DNA of 7,182 nucleotides from Gammaproteobacteria bacterium (GTDB lineage Bacteria; Pseudomonadota; Gammaproteobacteria; UBA6429; Thiohalophilaceae), in assembly GCA_011052165.1 (NCBI GenBank), contig DRJN01000223.1, positions 1-7,182 on the forward strand, in the 5' to 3' direction. Position 1 is the first letter of the stretch. Each line of letters opens with the position of its first letter. The position numbers and the translations under genes are program-made. The notes beneath the pieces are model-generated. The model saw nothing but the letters and a program-made list of their open reading frames with translations, was not told the DNA's origin and ran no database searches. Positions 4,542 through 7,182 of the stretch are shown here, in pieces.

Positions 4542-5326
4542 GCAACAGAATCCCTGGTCCCCGGTCGAAACAGCCGTATGATGCCTGGCAGCGCCAGTGC
4601 CAGACAGAGAAGTGGGACACTGATTTCCAGCAGCCGGGCTTGCCTGTCACCATCATGATGCAAAAATATCAGATAATAGACCGTAAAAATCAGAAACAGG
4701 GCCGCGCCGCGTTGAGCCCAGACGTACTCACCGCGCAACCATTTGACCAATTGGACACCCACGAAGGCCGATGCCCAACCCACCACAAGGCCGGCCGTAA
4801 CATCCATAGGCCAGTGAGCGCCCACCGCGATGCGGGAAATCCCCACCAGTGCAGCGAACAGTAGTACACCGACGCGCAACCGGTTCGGAAAGGGCAGCAG
4901 GGCAAAGATACCCGCGAAAACAAAGATCGCCGCAGTATGGCCGGAAGGAAAGGAAGTGCCGCCGAAGCGGTTGCCCAGTTGATGAAACTGTTCTACGGCC
5001 AGTACCGCCGGCGGACGATCAATCAGAAAAAACTCCTTGGCCGCATTCACCACGACAGCGGCAATCACCCCCGCCAGCAGCCCTGACCCAATCAGATCAG
5101 GACGCCGGTCCACAAAGGGCAACGCCAGCACCAGCACCATACCGGCATCCCCGAACAGGGTAACATTGATCCAGATGGCCTCCGGCTTCAGAAACAGCCA
5201 GTGATTCATAGTCAGAAACAACGCATGATTCAGCCCACTGAGGCCAATCAAGATAAACAACAACAGTCCTACCAGGGGAACCGCCCAGGTCCAGGGTGAT
5301 GCAAGAGGCGTTGTTTTTATCATCAT
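4538..5326 (-). CDS. PAP2-family membrane lipid phosphatase
   Basis: This 262-residue membrane phosphatase has all three signature blocks of the type-2 phosphatidic acid phosphatase family. They are K97-x6-R104-P105, P127-S-G-H130, and S164-R165-x5-H171-x3-D175. H171 is the expected nucleophile and H130 the expected acid/base, so it should be active. About six hydrophobic segments surround these blocks, with the active site expected at the periplasmic face. Likely substrates by family are undecaprenyl diphosphate/phosphate, phosphatidate-type lipids or lipid A phosphates. Next to a GT39 enzyme, recycling of a polyprenyl carrier or trimming of a glycolipid phosphate is plausible. Its ATG (5324-5326) directly follows the TAA of the upstream gene, with GAGG placed within that gene's end as Shine-Dalgarno. 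A second ATG follows at once. It overlaps the next gene by 4 bp. Confidence 0.92.
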   Translation of the reverse strand: MMIKTTPLASPWTWAVPLVGLLLFILIGLSGLNHALFLTMNHWLFLKPEAIWINVTLFGDAGMVLVLALPFVDRRPDLIGSGLLAGVIAAVVVNAAKEFFLIDRPPAVLAVEQFHQLGNRFGGTSFPSGHTAAIFVFAGIFALLPFPNRLRVGVLLFAALVGISRIAVGAHWPMDVTAGLVVGWASAFVGVQLVKWLRGEYVWAQRGAALFLIFTVYYLIFLHHDGDRQARLLEISVPLLCLALALPGIIRLFRPGTRDSVA

Positions 5327-6790
5327 TTATCCTCGATAGTGGTCACAGGCATACAAGAAATAAGTGGCAACGGGGATATGATCTCTCATTGCCCTGACAG
5401 TCTCCGCTTCCCTGCAATGTTCAAATTTTCCTGTCCCACTGGTCTGTGGACGATCACGATAGTACTGGGGGACAATCACGATCCCCCGGGCGCCGACCTG
5501 AGGGCTGCCATACCAGAGATCGGACTGGTCGAATCGCTGATCGGTGACCTGCACAGGCGTAGGACGGGCATACCAGGCCACATGGCTAAAAATTGACCAG
5601 TTACCCACAAACAAGCCGGGTTGGGGGCCTGCTGTCTGCGCCATCATGTCACGCAAATGCAGCGCTCGTTCAGCCGTATGCCGCCAGCCGTAGAGATCGG
5701 CCAGTGGATACTGGTTAGGCGCAAAGGGATTCCAGGGCATGAAGATCAGAACCGGGATGCTTAAAATCAGCAAACCGGAATAGATCGAGGAAAAATAAGT
5801 TCCCAACCGAACGCCCCGACTCGACCAGTGATGCGACAACCAGCGGGCGATCAGTGGCGAGAGCGCCGCCCAGCCCACGGCCGGCCAGTGGGGTAGACTG
5901 GTTTCATAGCCCCCATTCCAGCCGAACAGAAGCAGAACCGGCAAGGCCAGGGCCAGCAACAGCTTACTGCCGGGGCTGGGTTTGCGCAGAGCCGAAACAA
6001 TGGCGATAAAACCAAATAGATAGATGCCCGGCGAGTAGGCTATCAGCTGGCCCAACTGGGAAGTCAGAAAACGCTTTGCTTCCCAGGCCCGCTGAGGCAT
6101 CCCGTGGCCAAGCTGATAAAGAAAAGAAATCCACTCATGCTGGTAGTTCCAGACGATGACCGGCAGGATAAGAATCGCCGCCAGCAGCACCGCCAGCCAG
6201 GGACCCACTGTACGCAGCACGCGGGCTCGACCGAGCCAGAAGACAGCCAGCAGCGCCGTCGCCACCAGGGTCACGGCTGTATACTTGGACAATCCTGCCA
6301 GACCAAATAGCAAGCCCAGCAGCACCCAGTCGCCCAACCGTCCGCGCTGGAGGGTGCGGAACAATGCCCAGCCGGCGGCCAGCGCAAGGGGAATGAGAGG
6401 CGTATCGGGCAGCATCGCCATGCCGATGAGCTGGAACATAACACCCGATTCAAATACCGCCACACTGGCCAGGCCCAACCAGGGCGGCTCCTCAGGAAAC
6501 AACTCGCGCGTCATACCATACAGCAACAAGGCGCTGAGAGCCGACAACAGCACCGGCCACAGACGCAGGGCAAATTCCGTATCGGAAAAAGGCAAAATCA
6601 GCGCATTAAGCCAGCCCACCAGGGGCGGATGGTCGAAATAGCTCCAGTCGAGGTAGTAGCCGTAAAGGGCGTAATGGGACTCGTCCCCACTCAATTCCGT
6701 CTGGCCGATCAGCAGCAGATGTAGCAGACTGAAACCGGCAACCAGCCACAGGGTGCTGCGCCAGGGATGTTGGACCAGAATTTTGAACAT
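5327..6790 (-). CDS. GT39/ArnT-like polyprenyl-phosphate-sugar glycosyltransferase
   Basis: This is a polytopic inner-membrane glycosyltransferase of the PMT/ArnT superfamily. Such enzymes take a sugar from a polyprenyl phosphate at the periplasmic face and attach it to lipid A, protein or another glycolipid. Numbered from a TTG start at 6808 (493 residues), the first periplasmic loop has the conserved acidic pair D42-E43, followed by H60-P61-P62. LPDTPL (133-138), GLSKYTAV (172-179) and PHWPA (306-310) are further family marks. About ten hydrophobic helices run to residue 357. A periplasmic C-terminal domain follows, opening with PWNPF and YPLADLYGW (358-375). I favour ATG 6790 (487 residues): neither start has a good Shine-Dalgarno, and TTG 6808 adds only MLPVQF ahead of a normal N terminus. 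It is the first gene of the operon. Acceptor and sugar are unknown, and no partner GT2 synthase for the polyprenyl sugar lies in the window. Confidence 0.88.
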   Translation of the reverse strand: MFKILVQHPWRSTLWLVAGFSLLHLLLIGQTELSGDESHYALYGYYLDWSYFDHPPLVGWLNALILPFSDTEFALRLWPVLLSALSALLLYGMTRELFPEEPPWLGLASVAVFESGVMFQLIGMAMLPDTPLIPLALAAGWALFRTLQRGRLGDWVLLGLLFGLAGLSKYTAVTLVATALLAVFWLGRARVLRTVGPWLAVLLAAILILPVIVWNYQHEWISFLYQLGHGMPQRAWEAKRFLTSQLGQLIAYSPGIYLFGFIAIVSALRKPSPGSKLLLALALPVLLLFGWNGGYETSLPHWPAVGWAALSPLIARWLSHHWSSRGVRLGTYFSSIYSGLLILSIPVLIFMPWNPFAPNQYPLADLYGWRHTAERALHLRDMMAQTAGPQPGLFVGNWSIFSHVAWYARPTPVQVTDQRFDQSDLWYGSPQVGARGIVIVPQYYRDRPQTSGTGKFEHCREAETVRAMRDHIPVATYFLYACDHYRG

Positions 6791-6890
6791 GAATTGAACT
6801 GGTAGCAAAGAAGGGTGCGAAGTTTAACAGAAACATCCCCCCTTCGTGTAGCAGGCTTTTATTTTCCCGTGGCGAACGAACCGTGCTCGG
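6791..6890. other. Intergenic gap upstream of the GT39 gene
   Basis: About 100 bp separate the DUF3108-like stop codon from the GT39 start, both on the minus strand. I see no convincing terminator hairpin. CACGG occurs twice as a direct repeat around TTCGTTCG on the minus strand, but it does not form a stem. No clear -35/-10 pair is visible. The four-gene operon may therefore be read from a weak promoter here or through from the upstream gene. Confidence 0.4.
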
Positions 6891-7182
6891 CTAGTGTTTG
6901 TTTGTTCCCCGCAACTGTAACGATTTCAGCTCGGTCATGCTGCCCATACCCGTATCGGCCCGTTCAAATTTCACCCGTACTGGCAGGTAATCCAGTTTCG
7001 GGGCGCACCAGAAAGTGAAGCGATTGCCATTCTCGCGGTTGATGGCATCGACTCGCCATGTCCCCAACTCGCCGTATTCGGTATCGATGGTTTCCTTGCC
7101 CGCGAGTGTGGCATCGTAAGTATGCAAGTCGTGATAGTCTGCAACATGGAAGACAAACTTTTTCGGTGAGGATGACAGAATC
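6891..7182 (-). CDS. DUF3108-like protein, C-terminal part (5' end beyond the window)
   Basis: The reading frame is open from the window edge (first full codon at 7179-7181) to a TAG at 6891-6893, giving 96 visible residues. The pattern of a beta-rich segment with KETIDTEYGELGTWRV, then FTFWCAP-KLDYLPVRVKF, then an acidic stretch and a strand near the C terminus is typical of the end of DUF3108 proteins. Those are secreted or periplasmic beta-rich proteins of unclear function in proteobacteria. The TTG at 7125-7127 is not the true start, because the frame and the similarity-like pattern continue upstream of it. The signal peptide and N-terminal half lie outside. The family assignment rests on recognition of the motif pattern, not a search. 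Confidence 0.7.
   Translation of the reverse strand, partial: ILSSSPKKFVFHVADYHDLHTYDATLAGKETIDTEYGELGTWRVDAINRENGNRFTFWCAPKLDYLPVRVKFERADTGMGSMTELKSLQLRGTNKH

Noticed and set aside
6156..6641. Plus-strand reading frame of 161 residues opposite the GT39 gene
   Set aside because: It is a low-complexity Ser/Arg/Pro/Asn product, typical of the complement of a hydrophobic membrane-protein gene. The GT39 motifs are on the other strand.
6806..6808. TTG at 6806-6808 as the GT39 start codon
   Set aside because: It is not excluded, but there is no Shine-Dalgarno before it and an ATG six codons later gives a standard N terminus, so ATG 6790 was preferred.
6837..6842. C6 run upstream of the GT39 gene as a second slippage tract
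   Set aside because: Six bases is too short to be notable for slippage, and it does not lie in an obvious promoter.

Overview
The window looks like a chromosomal piece of a Gram-negative proteobacterium, most likely a gammaproteobacterium. The support is an outer-membrane-type lipoprotein, an envelope glycosyltransferase/phosphatase operon, a DUF3108-type protein end, and an intergenic hairpin repeat with a GATGGGT/ACCCATC stem of the REP-like kind. No species can be named from sequence alone. No rRNA, tRNA, CRISPR array, transposase or phage gene is visible.

Left part (1-2054, plus strand): a small uncharacterised Cys-rich protein (10-399, start possibly before the window), a 137-bp structured leader, then a 505-residue lipoprotein (537-2054). 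The lipoprotein ends in seven 18-residue Pro/Thr-rich tandem repeats. These genes are visibly richer in A/T codons (AAA, AAT, GAA) than the right part. The leader holds a run of ten G inside a nested hairpin, a perfect 9-bp inverted repeat and a good Shine-Dalgarno.

Middle (2027-2325): a convergent junction filled by two direct copies of a 115-bp three-hairpin element (100 of 115 positions identical, no gaps), 69 bp apart. The first copy supplies the last residues and stop codon of the lipoprotein gene. The second touches the stop codon of the opposing glycosyltransferase gene and provides its terminator. A degenerate third copy in inverted orientation appears to make up most of the lipoprotein leader (about 405-519), so the lipoprotein gene sits between inverted copies. 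One hairpin shows compensated base-pair changes between the two good copies, and several hairpins share a YAAG apical loop.

Right part (2325-6808, minus strand): a tight four-gene operon, read from high to low coordinates. It encodes a GT39/ArnT-like polytopic glycosyltransferase, a PAP2 lipid phosphatase, a flippase-like membrane protein of the YbhN/LPG-synthase-TM family, and a GT9 heptosyltransferase-like enzyme. TAA-ATG abutment and an ATGA overlap join the first three. Together they suggest transfer of a sugar from a polyprenyl-phosphate carrier onto an envelope glycolipid, with carrier dephosphorylation and lipid transport, plus a cytoplasmic sugar transfer. The acceptor and sugar cannot be read from the sequence. 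Upstream lies the 3' end of a DUF3108-like gene (6891 to beyond the window).

The most unusual material is non-coding: the covarying hairpin element and its placement around the lipoprotein gene, the G10 tract, and the 54/108-bp tandem repeat.
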